Shown: positions 8,370-15,960 of the stretch, one piece after another | Layout: the number at the start of each line of letters is the position of its first letter | Position numbering within the stretch: the first letter of the stretch is position 1 | Assembly: GCA_039818945.1 (NCBI GenBank) | Contig: JBCBSZ010000005.1 | Span: 70,311-134,310, forward strand | From: JBCBSZ01 sp039818945 | GTDB lineage: Bacteria > Actinomycetota > Acidimicrobiia > Acidimicrobiales > Poriferisodalaceae | Direction of reading: 5' to 3' | DNA length: 64,000 bases | The notes under the pieces: model-generated | Databases searched by the model: none | The model's input: only the letters and a program-made list of their open reading frames with translations | What the model was told of the DNA's origin: nothing | Made by a program: the position numbers and the translations under genes

Positions 8370-8876
8370 TCAGGTCTCGAACCGGTGTGCCTTCGCCCAG
8401 CGGCGGATGAGCTTGCGGGCCCAGTCGTAGTGGCTCGTCGTGGCCGACACCGCGTAGCTGCCCACCGACGTCGACCCGGTCCACGCGTACCGGCGCTTCT
8501 CGAACAGGTCGTCGCCGTAGCGGGCGACGGTGGCGGCGATCCGGCGGTGGGAGTCGTCGAGGCGCGCCCGGACGTCGGCCAGGTCGTCGCCGCGGGTCCG
8601 CTCCCAGATCTGCTGGTTGAGCGTCGGCGTGTCCTTCCAGGTCAGTCCCGGCGCCGGCATCTCGGGGGAGCCGCCGGTCGAGCCCACCTCCTCCCAGCCG
8701 AGGAACAGCTCGTGCCACGCGTCGAGATGGGCGAGCAGGTCCTTCACCGACCACTCGTCACAGACGCCACCGACGGTCAGCTGGTCGCTCGGCAGGGCGT
8801 TGACGGTCGTCGTCAGCAGCGCGAAGTCGGTCTCGATCCGCTCGACGAGCTCGTCGCGGGTCGTCGGCCGGGACAT
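8370..8876 (-). CDS. ClbS/DfsB-like four-helix bundle protein
   Basis: 168 residues. The N-terminus (TTRDELVERIETDFALL), the segment CDEWSVKDLLAHLDAWHELFLGWE and the closing SHYDWARKLIRRWAKAH match the ClbS/DfsB (DUF1706) group of the DinB-like superfamily. Characterised relatives such as ClbS are resistance proteins against colibactin; most others are uncharacterised. No linked biosynthetic genes are seen, so a resistance role here is only a possibility. Confidence 0.78.
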   Translation of the reverse strand: MSRPTTRDELVERIETDFALLTTTVNALPSDQLTVGGVCDEWSVKDLLAHLDAWHELFLGWEEVGSTGGSPEMPAPGLTWKDTPTLNQQIWERTRGDDLADVRARLDDSHRRIAATVARYGDDLFEKRRYAWTGSTSVGSYAVSATTSHYDWARKLIRRWAKAHRFET

Positions 8877-8916
8877 GTCCCGATCTCACCGCATCGTGCG
8901 GCGAAGCGGCAGGGGC

Positions 8917-9264
8917 TCACGTCCCGACGTCGAGGATCACCAGGGCGAGGGCCAGGCCGGAGAAGGCCACGGTCGAGAGCCCCACGAAGCGCGCCGCCCG
9001 CGGGTGCACCACGGGCGTGCCGCGACGGAGGGGTCCGTGCAGCTCCTCGTAGTGCCAGCCCGCCCACACGAGCACGGATGCGCCGGCGGCGACCTGGAGC
9101 AGTCCGATCACGGCGAGGCCGGGGTGCGCCGCCTCGGCGGCGTACCGGGCGAAGATCACACCGGCGACCATCGTCGCGATCGAGGTCCGCTCCCAGGCGA
9201 GCGCGGTGCGCTCGTGCTGGAGGCCGACGTCGAAGCTCTCCCGGGGACGGTCCTGTCGCTTCAC
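8917..9264 (-). CDS. DUF202 family membrane protein (second of a pair)
   Basis: 115 residues with three hydrophobic segments. The opening HERTALAWERTSIATMVAGVIFARYA is the conserved DUF202 start (LANERTFLAWIRT type). The GTG start overlaps the stop of the upstream DUF202 gene by 4 nt (GTGA), so the two are coupled and probably form a hetero-oligomeric membrane protein. The biochemical function of DUF202 proteins in bacteria is not settled. Confidence 0.78.
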   Translation of the reverse strand: MKRQDRPRESFDVGLQHERTALAWERTSIATMVAGVIFARYAAEAAHPGLAVIGLLQVAAGASVLVWAGWHYEELHGPLRRGTPVVHPRAARFVGLSTVAFSGLALALVILDVGT

Positions 9265-9659
9265 AGCTGGTCGACGACGAACAGCACCGCCGCAGCGAGC
9301 GCGACCAGCGCGGTGCAGACCGCCATCAGGGCCGGGAGGCGCGACGGGGGGAGCGGCTCGTGGAGCCGCATGGAGGTCTCGGCCAGCGCCCATCGCCGGT
9401 AGGCGGTCGCGGCCGTGAGGAAGCTCAGCGCCAGCAGGGCCACGCCGAGTGCCTCGGCGCCGACCAGCTCGTCGTTGAGCAGGCTGACCGCACCCAGCCC
9501 TCCGGCGGCGAGCGCGAGAGCGGTGCGGATCCAGGCGAGGAACGTGCGCTCGTTGGCGAGGGTGAAGCGGTAGTCCGGCTCGTCGCCGACCCGGCGGGGG
9601 TCGTCCGGGACGAGCTGGCGGCGGACGACCGCGCCGGGACGGAGGCGGTCGGGGTCCAT
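9261..9659 (-). CDS. DUF202 family membrane protein (first of a pair)
   Basis: 132 residues. After a hydrophilic 33-residue N-terminus the sequence reads RFTLANERTFLAWIRTALALAAGG, the DUF202 signature, then two more membrane helices. It lies 4 nt downstream of the VOC gene on the same strand and overlaps the second DUF202 gene, so ArsR, VOC and the two DUF202 genes appear to be one transcript. Confidence 0.8.
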   Translation of the reverse strand: MDPDRLRPGAVVRRQLVPDDPRRVGDEPDYRFTLANERTFLAWIRTALALAAGGLGAVSLLNDELVGAEALGVALLALSFLTAATAYRRWALAETSMRLHEPLPPSRLPALMAVCTALVALAAAVLFVVDQL

Positions 9660-9663
9660 GCCC

Positions 9664-10011
9664 TCAGTCTGCCCGAGCGGCGTCCTCGATGAGCGTGAGC
9701 ACGTTGCCGGCCGGATCGGTGACCTGGGCCTTGTGGACCCAGCCGTTGTCGGTCGGCGGCATCACGACCGACCCACCGATGCGCTCGGCGTTCGCGACCG
9801 CCGCTGCGAGGTCGGGGACGGCGACGCCGATGGTCACCCCGGCCTGCTCGCCCTCGACCAGCGCCCCGTCCGGCGATCCGTCGGGGGTCGACACCAGGGC
9901 GTAGCCCGGTCCCATCGGGCGGACCTCCCAGCCGAGCAGCTCGGCGTAGAACTCGTGGAGTGGTGCTTCCTGTGGGCCGGTGATGTCGACGTGGACGATC
10001 GGGTGGCTCAT
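9664..10011 (-). CDS. VOC (glyoxalase/bleomycin resistance) family protein
   Basis: 115 residues, a single VOC unit. It opens HVDITGPQEAPLHEFYAELLGWE, with a VPDLAAAVANAERIGG middle and a DPAGNVLTLIE end, the typical metal-binding strand. Its ATG overlaps the ArsR stop by 4 nt. ArsR regulators next to VOC proteins are a common pair, suggesting regulated detoxification or small-molecule binding. The substrate is unknown. Confidence 0.82.
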   Translation of the reverse strand: MSHPIVHVDITGPQEAPLHEFYAELLGWEVRPMGPGYALVSTPDGSPDGALVEGEQAGVTIGVAVPDLAAAVANAERIGGSVVMPPTDNGWVHKAQVTDPAGNVLTLIEDAARAD

Positions 10012-10325
10012 GGCTCGCTCCTGTGCTGGCCCTCGGAGGTCGGGAGGTCGGCGGCGAGCGCATCGATGACGTGGGCCGTGCGGTCCGGGACGGTCCGATA
10101 GCGCCACGAGGTGCCCGACCGCTCGAGCTCGACCAGCCCCGTCTTGCGCAGCACCTTCAGGTGCTCCGAGACGCTCGCCGGAGCCAGGTCGATCTCCGAG
10201 GCGATCTCCCCGGCCGGGACGTACCGGTCGGCGCAGAGCCGGAGGATGTGTCGCCGCGTCGAGTTCGACACCGCACGGACGAGCTCATCGAGATCGTCGG
10301 GTGCGTCGGCCACGTGGTCCAGCAC
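10008..10325 (-). CDS. ArsR family transcriptional regulator
   Basis: 105 residues, the usual size. The winged helix is clear: STRRHILRLCADRYVPAGEIASEI, then LAPASVSEHLKVLRKTGLVELERSG. No ArsR-type cysteine pair is visible, so it is probably not a thiol metal sensor. It heads the VOC-DUF202-DUF202 run, and a symmetric site upstream (10352-10369) suggests autoregulation. It starts with GTG; other starts are possible within a few codons. Confidence 0.85.
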   Translation of the reverse strand: MLDHVADAPDDLDELVRAVSNSTRRHILRLCADRYVPAGEIASEIDLAPASVSEHLKVLRKTGLVELERSGTSWRYRTVPDRTAHVIDALAADLPTSEGQHRSEP

Positions 10326-10351
10326 AGCACGTCATCGGCACCAGGCCACTC

Positions 10352-10369
10352 TTTCGAGTTGTCCCGAAA
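10352..10369. promoter_or_regulatory. Candidate ArsR operator within the arsR promoter
   Basis: TTTCG, eight bases, CGAAA form an inverted repeat. On the minus strand it lies between a TTGATT (-35-like) and an AAGAGT (-10-like) that are 17 bases apart, so a bound dimer would block the polymerase. Confidence 0.4.
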
Positions 10370-10387
10370 TAATCAACCCTGCTCCCG

Positions 10388-10936
10388 TCAGGGGCGTCGG
10401 CCCAGGTGGGCGAGCAACCGATCCTGGGGTGAGGCGGCCGCGTCGACGGCGACCGGCGGCCCGCAGATGCCGGGGCTGCGCAGCATCTCGCCCATCGAGT
10501 CGGCATCGGCCCGGATGCGGTCCAGCTCCCCGGGTTCGATCGGCTCGTGCTGGTCGAGCCCGGCCGCCCGGGCGAGGTCCCAGGCGTGCACGACCAGGTC
10601 GAAGCTGTAGTACCGGTCGATCGTCTCGGCGAAGGTCGTCGGGCCGAGGAAGCCGTCGTACCCGTGGTCCGCGGTCGCCGGGTCGTCGAGGAGGCCCTGG
10701 ACGAGCACCGTCACCGCCGACCAGCGTGCGAGGGGATCATCGGACAGTCCGTCTCCCGATCCGAGGCCGAGGCGCTCGACCAGCTCGAGCTGGGTGTCGG
10801 CGACGTGGGCCACGACGTCTCGGGCGGACCAGCCCTCGCACGGCGACGGCGAGTCCCAGGCATCGGGACCGACGTCGGCGATGACGGCGGAGAATCGGGT
10901 GGCGAGGCGGCGGTGTCGGTCAGCGAAGTCGGTCAC
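10388..10936 (-). CDS. TIGR03086-like DinB/maleylpyruvate isomerase-fold protein
   Basis: 182 residues. The N-terminal helix pair with SPCEGWSARDVVAHVADTQLELVERLG and the later FDLVVHAWDLARAAG carry the His residues that bind metal in mycothiol-dependent enzymes of the DinB fold. Such proteins are typical of mycothiol-producing actinobacteria, but the TIGR03086 group has no known reaction. The GTG start overlaps the AraC stop by 4 nt, so the regulator and this protein are coupled. Confidence 0.78.
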   Translation of the reverse strand: MTDFADRHRRLATRFSAVIADVGPDAWDSPSPCEGWSARDVVAHVADTQLELVERLGLGSGDGLSDDPLARWSAVTVLVQGLLDDPATADHGYDGFLGPTTFAETIDRYYSFDLVVHAWDLARAAGLDQHEPIEPGELDRIRADADSMGEMLRSPGICGPPVAVDAAASPQDRLLAHLGRRP

Positions 10937-11703
10937 GAGCCGATCGTCGCGACCCGGCCCACGGCGGTCTTGTACGGATCGGACACGCCCGGGAAGGTCG
11001 GCTCGTACCACTGGAGCAGCTCGGTGGGCGCCGACCCGGCGATCGCCCGACACTCGCGGACGAGGTGGGGGTGGTCGGCGTACCCGGCCGTCGCGGCGGC
11101 TGCCGACACCGTCGGCGCGGATCGAGCCGAGCGGAGGAAGCGCTGGAACCGGATCAGGCGCACGAAGGTCGCGGGCGGGTACCCGAGGGTTCTCGCCGAC
11201 CGGCGGCGGAGCTGGCGGGAGGAGAGGCCGATCCGCTCGCAGAGCTGGTCGACGGTCGGCGGGCGTGGCCGGGTGAGCTCGACGGCGAGGCCGCGATCGC
11301 GCTCGTCGCCACCCGGCGCCGAGGCGACCCACGAGCGGGCGCACTCGACGATCGCGGCCTGGTGGTCGGCGGCATCACCGATCCGCTCGGAGGCCCGTCG
11401 CTCGGCCCGGCCGCCGAGCAGTGAGCCGAGAGGCTCTCGCCGGTCGAGGAGGTCGTCGACGTCGACCCGCAGGACCCGCGCTGCGACGCCGGGACGGAAT
11501 CGCACGCCGACGGCGTGACGCCCGTGCGGGAGCTCGAAGTCCCACGCCGCGGACTCCGGGCCGCACACCCAGAGCCCGCCGTCGTCGAGCCACAGCACGT
11601 CGATGCACCCGTCGGGGATGAGGCGGTGGCGGCCGGTCGGTCGGGCGCTCCACGAGCAGGCGAGGTCGTCGGCCAGGTCGGGTGGAGGCGGTGACGGCGT
11701 CAT
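10933..11703 (-). CDS. AraC family transcriptional regulator
   Basis: 256 residues from the ATG at 11703. The N-terminal half (HRLIPDGCIDVLW, then HAVGVRFRPGVAARVL) is the cupin-like sensor of the DUF6597 type; the C-terminal half has two helix-turn-helix units with SSRQLRRRSARTLGYPPATFVRLIRFQRFL. The ATG is preferred over the GTG three codons upstream because GGGGAGG lies about eight bases before it. The coupled DinB-fold gene is the likely target or partner. Confidence 0.83.
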   Translation of the reverse strand: MTPSPPPPDLADDLACSWSARPTGRHRLIPDGCIDVLWLDDGGLWVCGPESAAWDFELPHGRHAVGVRFRPGVAARVLRVDVDDLLDRREPLGSLLGGRAERRASERIGDAADHQAAIVECARSWVASAPGGDERDRGLAVELTRPRPPTVDQLCERIGLSSRQLRRRSARTLGYPPATFVRLIRFQRFLRSARSAPTVSAAAATAGYADHPHLVRECRAIAGSAPTELLQWYEPTFPGVSDPYKTAVGRVATIGS

Positions 11704-11758
11704 CCAGGCCACCTCCCCGACGCTACGGCACGGCAGGGGCCGGCCCGGGGTCGTGCTC

Positions 11759-11764
11759 TACGCT
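11759..11764 (+). promoter_or_regulatory. -10 element for ThuA-SDR-TetR operon (leaderless)
   Basis: TACGCT, then CCGGCG, then the ATG at 11771. The same 15-base string occurs before the 47172 gene. Confidence 0.55.
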
Positions 11765-11770
11765 CCGGCG

Positions 11771-12475
11771 ATGGTCGCCAGCAGCGAGGACGGGCCCCGG
11801 GTGCGCCGCGCGCTCGTGCTCGCCGGCGGGTGGATGCACCCGCCGGACGAGCCCGTCGCGGCGGTGCGACGCACCCTCGCGACGCCGGCGTGGGACGTCG
11901 CCGTGGTGACGGAGCCGGCGCAGGTCGCCGATGCGGTGGGCGACGGTTGCGATCTCCTCGTCGTCGCGTCGTGCTGGTTCTCGATGACGGCCGAGCGTTA
12001 CACGGACGATCAGCGTGCGGCGTGGGCGGTCCACCGCGATGCTCGCCGCGAGTCCGCGCTCGCCTCGCTCGCCGACGGCGGCGTGCCCGTGCTCGCCCTG
12101 CACACCGCGGTGATCTGCTTCGACGGGTGGCCGCTGTGGCGGGACTGGCTCGGCGGTGTCTGGTCATGGGACCGCAGCTGGCACCCCGAGCCCCGCCCGA
12201 TGTCCGTGCGCGCCGAGCCCGGTGCGCCCGTCGAGTCGACCTCCTTCGAGCCCATCGACGAGGAGTACACCGATCTCGACATCGATCCGGCGGTGGTCGT
12301 CGTCGCTCGGAGCGCAGGCGGCCAGCCGCTCGTCTGGGTGCACGAGGCGGCCGGTCGCCGGGCTGCGGTCAGCCTGCTCGGCCACGATCATCGGTCCCTG
12401 GACCACCCCGAGCATCGGCGGCTGCTGCGCGGCCTCGTCGACCACCTCACCACCGCCCATCGGGGCGTCGCGTGA
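11771..12475 (+). CDS. ThuA-like (trehalose-utilisation domain) protein
   Basis: 234 residues with a class I amidotransferase-like fold. Strands such as VRRALVLAGGWMHPP, CDLLVVASCWFSM and GVPVLALHTAVICF, followed by HPEPRPMSVRAEPGAPV and a closing LLGHDHRSLDHPEHRRLLRGLVDHL, are typical of the ThuA-like family. No catalytic Cys triad is evident. ThuA proteins are tied to carbohydrate metabolism, but the true activity is not known. It is the first gene of a three-gene operon joined by 4-nt overlaps. Confidence 0.72.
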   Translation: MVASSEDGPRVRRALVLAGGWMHPPDEPVAAVRRTLATPAWDVAVVTEPAQVADAVGDGCDLLVVASCWFSMTAERYTDDQRAAWAVHRDARRESALASLADGGVPVLALHTAVICFDGWPLWRDWLGGVWSWDRSWHPEPRPMSVRAEPGAPVESTSFEPIDEEYTDLDIDPAVVVVARSAGGQPLVWVHEAAGRRAAVSLLGHDHRSLDHPEHRRLLRGLVDHLTTAHRGVA

Positions 12476-13242
12476 GCGCGCTGGATCCCGCGGGTCGCTC
12501 GGTCCTCGTCACCGGGGCGGCCTCCGGGATCGGCGAGGCCACCGCCGAGCACCTCGTGGGCCTGGGCATGCGCGTGACCCTCGCCGGACGGCGCGCCGAG
12601 CGTCTCACGGCCGTCGCACAGCGGCTCGGTCCGGCCGCCGTCGCCTGCCCCGGCGACGTGACCGACGACGCGGCCCGGCGCCGGATGGTCGAGGTCGCCG
12701 TCGAGCACGGCGGCGGTCGTCTCGACGGTCTGGTGAGCAACGCCGGGAACATGTACCGGGGACCGATCACCGAGCTCGACGAGCGCGAGTTGCTCGACGT
12801 CTTCCACGTCAACGTGATCGCCGGCATGCTGCTCACCGGTCTCGCCGTGCCCCACCTCGAGCGCACCGGCGGGTGCGTCGTGTTCCTCGGCTCGGTCCAC
12901 ACCCAGCGCGCCTTCCCCGGCGCCTCGCCGTACGCCGCGACCAAGGGTGCGCTGGAGACGCTGACCGGCGTGCTCGCCGCCGAGCTCGGCCCGAGGAACG
13001 TCCGGGTGTCGTGTGTCCGGCCCGGCGCCGTGCCGACCGAGATCAACGTCCGGGCCGGGCTCGTCACCGAGGAGGAGAACCTGGCCCGGCTCGAGGGGCT
13101 GGCCCCGGCCCACGCGCTGGGGCGCATCGGCACCGGTCACGACATCGCGCAGGCGATCGCCCACCTGCTGTGCGCCGACTGGGTGACCGGTTCGGTGTTC
13201 ACCGTGGACGGCGGGCTCGGGCTGGGCGTCACCAACGCATGA
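12472..13242 (+). CDS. SDR family oxidoreductase
   Basis: 256 residues of a classical short-chain dehydrogenase. TGAASGIG near residue 16 binds the cofactor; the Arg in LAGRRAE suggests NADP(H); LVSNAGN is the NNAG motif; the catalytic Ser, Tyr and Lys are in GSVHTQ and SPYAATKG; and RPGAVPTEI is the PG motif. The GTG start overlaps the ThuA stop by 4 nt. The substrate is unknown. A second SDR lies 680 bases downstream beside a P450. Confidence 0.88.
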   Translation: MSALDPAGRSVLVTGAASGIGEATAEHLVGLGMRVTLAGRRAERLTAVAQRLGPAAVACPGDVTDDAARRRMVEVAVEHGGGRLDGLVSNAGNMYRGPITELDERELLDVFHVNVIAGMLLTGLAVPHLERTGGCVVFLGSVHTQRAFPGASPYAATKGALETLTGVLAAELGPRNVRVSCVRPGAVPTEINVRAGLVTEEENLARLEGLAPAHALGRIGTGHDIAQAIAHLLCADWVTGSVFTVDGGLGLGVTNA

Positions 13243-13853
13243 GCGGTCGCCGTCGTGGCCGTCCGCCGGCGACCTCGTCGGACGACACGCGGCGCGGGCT
13301 GGTCGACGCCGCCAGGCTCCACTTCGCGACGGTCGGCTACGACGCGGCGTCCCTCACCTCGATCGCCGCGGACGCCGGGCTGACCACCACCGCCACCTAC
13401 CACTACTTCGAGGGCAAGGCCGAGCTCTTCGAGAGCGTCGCGCGGGACACGATCGACCTGGTGTGGGTCGGCCTGCTCGACCGGGTGGCGGAGGCCGACA
13501 CGCTCAGCGACCAGGTCGAGGCGTTCCTGTCCGGCGCCGATGATGTCGGTGCCGACGACCGTCTCCTCAGCGCGTTCCTCGTCTCCGTGCCGGTCGAGGC
13601 CCGCCGGACGCCGGCCTTCGAGCCCGTCCTGCGGGAGCTCGCCGGCCGGCAGGGCGCCGTCTTCGACCACATGGCGGCGACGGGGCTCGCCACGGGCGAG
13701 CTGCGCGACCTCGGCCACGGCGAGGCGAGCGCGATGCTCCGGATGCTGCTGCTCGGCTGGTCCTACGAGACGCACTACCAACCGGAGTACCGGTCGGTTC
13801 GGGCCGACGTCGTGCGGAGCGCGGTGGCGTGGTGGGGCCGGCGCACCGGCTGA
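13239..13853 (+). CDS. TetR family transcriptional regulator
   Basis: 204 residues. The DNA-binding domain is at residues 15-65, with LVDAARLHFATVGYDAASLTSIAADAGLTTTATYHYFEGKAELF. The rest is a helical ligand-binding domain with no family-specific mark. It overlaps the SDR stop by 4 nt (ATGA) and sits immediately upstream of the P450/amidohydrolase operon, which makes it the obvious candidate regulator of both operons. Confidence 0.87.
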   Translation: MSGRRRGRPPATSSDDTRRGLVDAARLHFATVGYDAASLTSIAADAGLTTTATYHYFEGKAELFESVARDTIDLVWVGLLDRVAEADTLSDQVEAFLSGADDVGADDRLLSAFLVSVPVEARRTPAFEPVLRELAGRQGAVFDHMAATGLATGELRDLGHGEASAMLRMLLLGWSYETHYQPEYRSVRADVVRSAVAWWGRRTG

Positions 13854-13884
13854 GCCCGCACGCCCCTTGCGCGACCGATGGGGG

Positions 13885-13914
13885 TTCGTGTCGAATACTC
13901 GGAATTGAAGGGGG
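13885..13914 (+). promoter_or_regulatory. Upstream region and RBS of the P450 operon
   Basis: A short symmetric site TTCG-TGT-CGAA (13885-13895) is followed by an AT-richer ATACTCGGAATT and then AAGGGGG at 13908-13914, six bases before the TTG at 13921. The ribosome binding site decides the unusual TTG start. The symmetric site could bind the TetR protein. Confidence 0.35.
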
Positions 13915-13920
13915 CTGCAA

Positions 13921-14733
13921 TTGTCGGAGGGAACGCGACGATCGCTCGTCGTGACCGGGGCCGCGACCGGGCTCGGCGCCGCGATCGCCCGCGCCGCCGC
14001 AGCGGACGGCTACCGGGTGGGCGCCGTCGACGTGGACCCCACCGTGCACGAGGTCGCCGACCTCGACGGCGACGGCCACACCGGCTTCGTCGCCTCGGTC
14101 ACCGATCCCGGTGCGATCGCCGCCGTGCTGGAGGCCTTCGGTCCCCCGGACGTCTGGGTCAACAACGCCGGCATCGTCCGGTTCGGGCCCCTGCTCGACC
14201 TGCCCCTGGACGACTGGCGGGCCGTGCTCGACGTCAACCTGACCGGCACGTTCGTCGCCGCCCGCGCCGCGGCGAACGCGATGGCCGCGGCCGGGTCGGG
14301 GAGCATCGTGAACATCACCTCGATGAACGGCGTGGCGCCCGGCCCCAACGCCGGCGCCTACGGCTCGACCAAGGCCGCGGTCGGGCTGCTCACCCAGCAG
14401 ATGGCGATCGAGTGGGGTCCGCTCGGCATCCGGGTCAACGCCGTCGCACCCGGGCTGATCGACGCCGGCATGTCCGAGCCCATCTACGCCGACCCCGAGA
14501 CCCGCGCCGCCCGCGAATCGAAGGTGCCACTCGGTCGGCTCGGCCGCGCCGCCGACATCGCCGAGGCCGTGCTGTTCCTGGCCGACGAGCGCTCGGCCTA
14601 CGTCACCGGCCAGACGCTCCTCGTCGACGGCGGCGTCACGATGTCGATGATCGCCAACCTCCCGCGACCCCGCAGCGTCGACGGCATCGGCCACCACGAC
14701 GCCCACGACGACGCCCCTGCCCAGGAGAGCTGA
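13921..14733 (+). CDS. SDR family oxidoreductase (P450 operon)
   Basis: 270 residues from a TTG start; the only in-frame alternative upstream, GTG at 13888, runs into a stop. Motifs are TGAATGLG for the cofactor, VDVDP (an acidic residue after strand two suggesting NAD), NNAGI, the catalytic SMNG...AYGSTKA, and APGLIDAG. The C-terminus carries an extra 25 residues rich in His and Asp. It would oxidise or reduce an alcohol/ketone made or used by the neighbouring P450s. It lies one base upstream of the first P450. Confidence 0.85.
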   Translation: MSEGTRRSLVVTGAATGLGAAIARAAAADGYRVGAVDVDPTVHEVADLDGDGHTGFVASVTDPGAIAAVLEAFGPPDVWVNNAGIVRFGPLLDLPLDDWRAVLDVNLTGTFVAARAAANAMAAAGSGSIVNITSMNGVAPGPNAGAYGSTKAAVGLLTQQMAIEWGPLGIRVNAVAPGLIDAGMSEPIYADPETRAARESKVPLGRLGRAADIAEAVLFLADERSAYVTGQTLLVDGGVTMSMIANLPRPRSVDGIGHHDAHDDAPAQES

Positions 14734-14734
14734 C

Positions 14735-15946
14735 ATGAGCGAGCCCGTCACCATCACCACCTACGAGGAGGCGAAGCTCGCCTACCGCCAGAAGGACCTC
14801 CGCCAGGCGCTCTACGACGCGGGCGAGGTGATCATGGAGGACGTCCTGGTCAACCTCCACGCCGCCGAGCATCGGGCCCGCCGCCGCGTCGAGAACCGCC
14901 TCTATCGCCGCGAGACCTTCTTCCACTACGAGCGCGACCTGTTCCCCGAGATCATCGCCACCACCATCGATCCGTACGTCGCCGAGGGCCGGGCCGAGCT
15001 GGTCTCGCTCGGGCACCAGCTGATGATGAACCTGGCCGCGCTCACCGCCGGCGTCGACCGACCGGCCGGCACGCCCGAGGAGAGCTTCCGGCTCTACGAC
15101 TACCTGCGGATCTTCATCGAGGGCGCCACCCTCGCCCACTACACCGGCGACACGGCGGCGAAGGAGGCCGAGGTCGTCGAGGCGCTCGACCGGTTCGGTG
15201 AGGAGTTCCTCGATCCCGGCATCGCGTCGCGCCGCGAGGCGCTCGCCCGGGTGGATGCCGGCGAACTCGACGAGGAGGAGCTGCCCAAGGACGTGCTCTG
15301 CGTGCTGCTGCGCCACGAGGCCGAGCTCGAGTTGAGCTACGAGTCGATCCGCCGCGAGATCGCCTTCTACCTCCTCGCCGGCGCGCACACCTCGGCGACG
15401 GCGTTCACCCGGGTCGCGCACAACATCTTCGGCTGGCTGGCCGAGCACCCCGAGGACGCCGACCGCGTGCGCACCGACCGGCTGTTCGTCCAGCGGGCCA
15501 CCCACGAGACGGTCCGCCTGCAACCCTCGAGCCCGGTGGCGATGCGGTGGGCGCTGGCCGACATCGAGCTCTCGACCGGCACCGCGATCGCCGAGGGCGA
15601 CAAGGTGGTCATCGACCTCGTGAGCGTCAACCGCGACACGAGCGTGTTCGGGCCCGACGCCGAGGCGTTCGACCCCCACCGGACCACCCCCGACGGCGTG
15701 CCGCCCTACGGGCTGAGCTTCGGCTCGGGCATGCACGCCTGCATCGGCCAGGACATGGCCGCCGGCCTCGTGCTGCGCGACGACGCCGCTGTCGAGGCAC
15801 ACCTCTTCGGTCTCGTGCCGGTGGCGGTGCAGTACCTGTTCGACCACGGAGCAGCGCCCGACCCCGACGACCCACCGGAGATGGACGCCTCGACGTCGCG
15901 GCCGTACTTCGGGCGCTACCCGATCCTGCTCACCGCGGCGACCTGA
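14735..15946 (+). CDS. Cytochrome P450-like protein, atypical I-helix (copy 1)
   Basis: 403 residues, normal bacterial P450 length. The heme loop FGSGMHACIG places the proximal ligand at Cys336; the K-helix ETVR is at residues 258-261. The I-helix reads AGAHT at 215-219, with His218 where the acid of AGx(D/E)T is expected, so proton delivery for oxygen activation may differ. The C-helix region has EHRARRRVENRLYRRETF. Soluble and class I-like, it would need a ferredoxin, and none is encoded nearby. It is a paralogue of the 18287 gene. Confidence 0.82.
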   Translation: MSEPVTITTYEEAKLAYRQKDLRQALYDAGEVIMEDVLVNLHAAEHRARRRVENRLYRRETFFHYERDLFPEIIATTIDPYVAEGRAELVSLGHQLMMNLAALTAGVDRPAGTPEESFRLYDYLRIFIEGATLAHYTGDTAAKEAEVVEALDRFGEEFLDPGIASRREALARVDAGELDEEELPKDVLCVLLRHEAELELSYESIRREIAFYLLAGAHTSATAFTRVAHNIFGWLAEHPEDADRVRTDRLFVQRATHETVRLQPSSPVAMRWALADIELSTGTAIAEGDKVVIDLVSVNRDTSVFGPDAEAFDPHRTTPDGVPPYGLSFGSGMHACIGQDMAAGLVLRDDAAVEAHLFGLVPVAVQYLFDHGAAPDPDDPPEMDASTSRPYFGRYPILLTAAT

Positions 15947-15960
15947 GGGAGGCTGGTGCC

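Noticed and set aside
8058..9692. 544-codon frame with three early Cys codons
   Set aside because: It is the antisense and off-frame shadow of the small basic protein, ClbS-like and DUF202 genes. The poly-Cys start could be a leader but has only three Cys codons, so I did not call a Cys attenuator.
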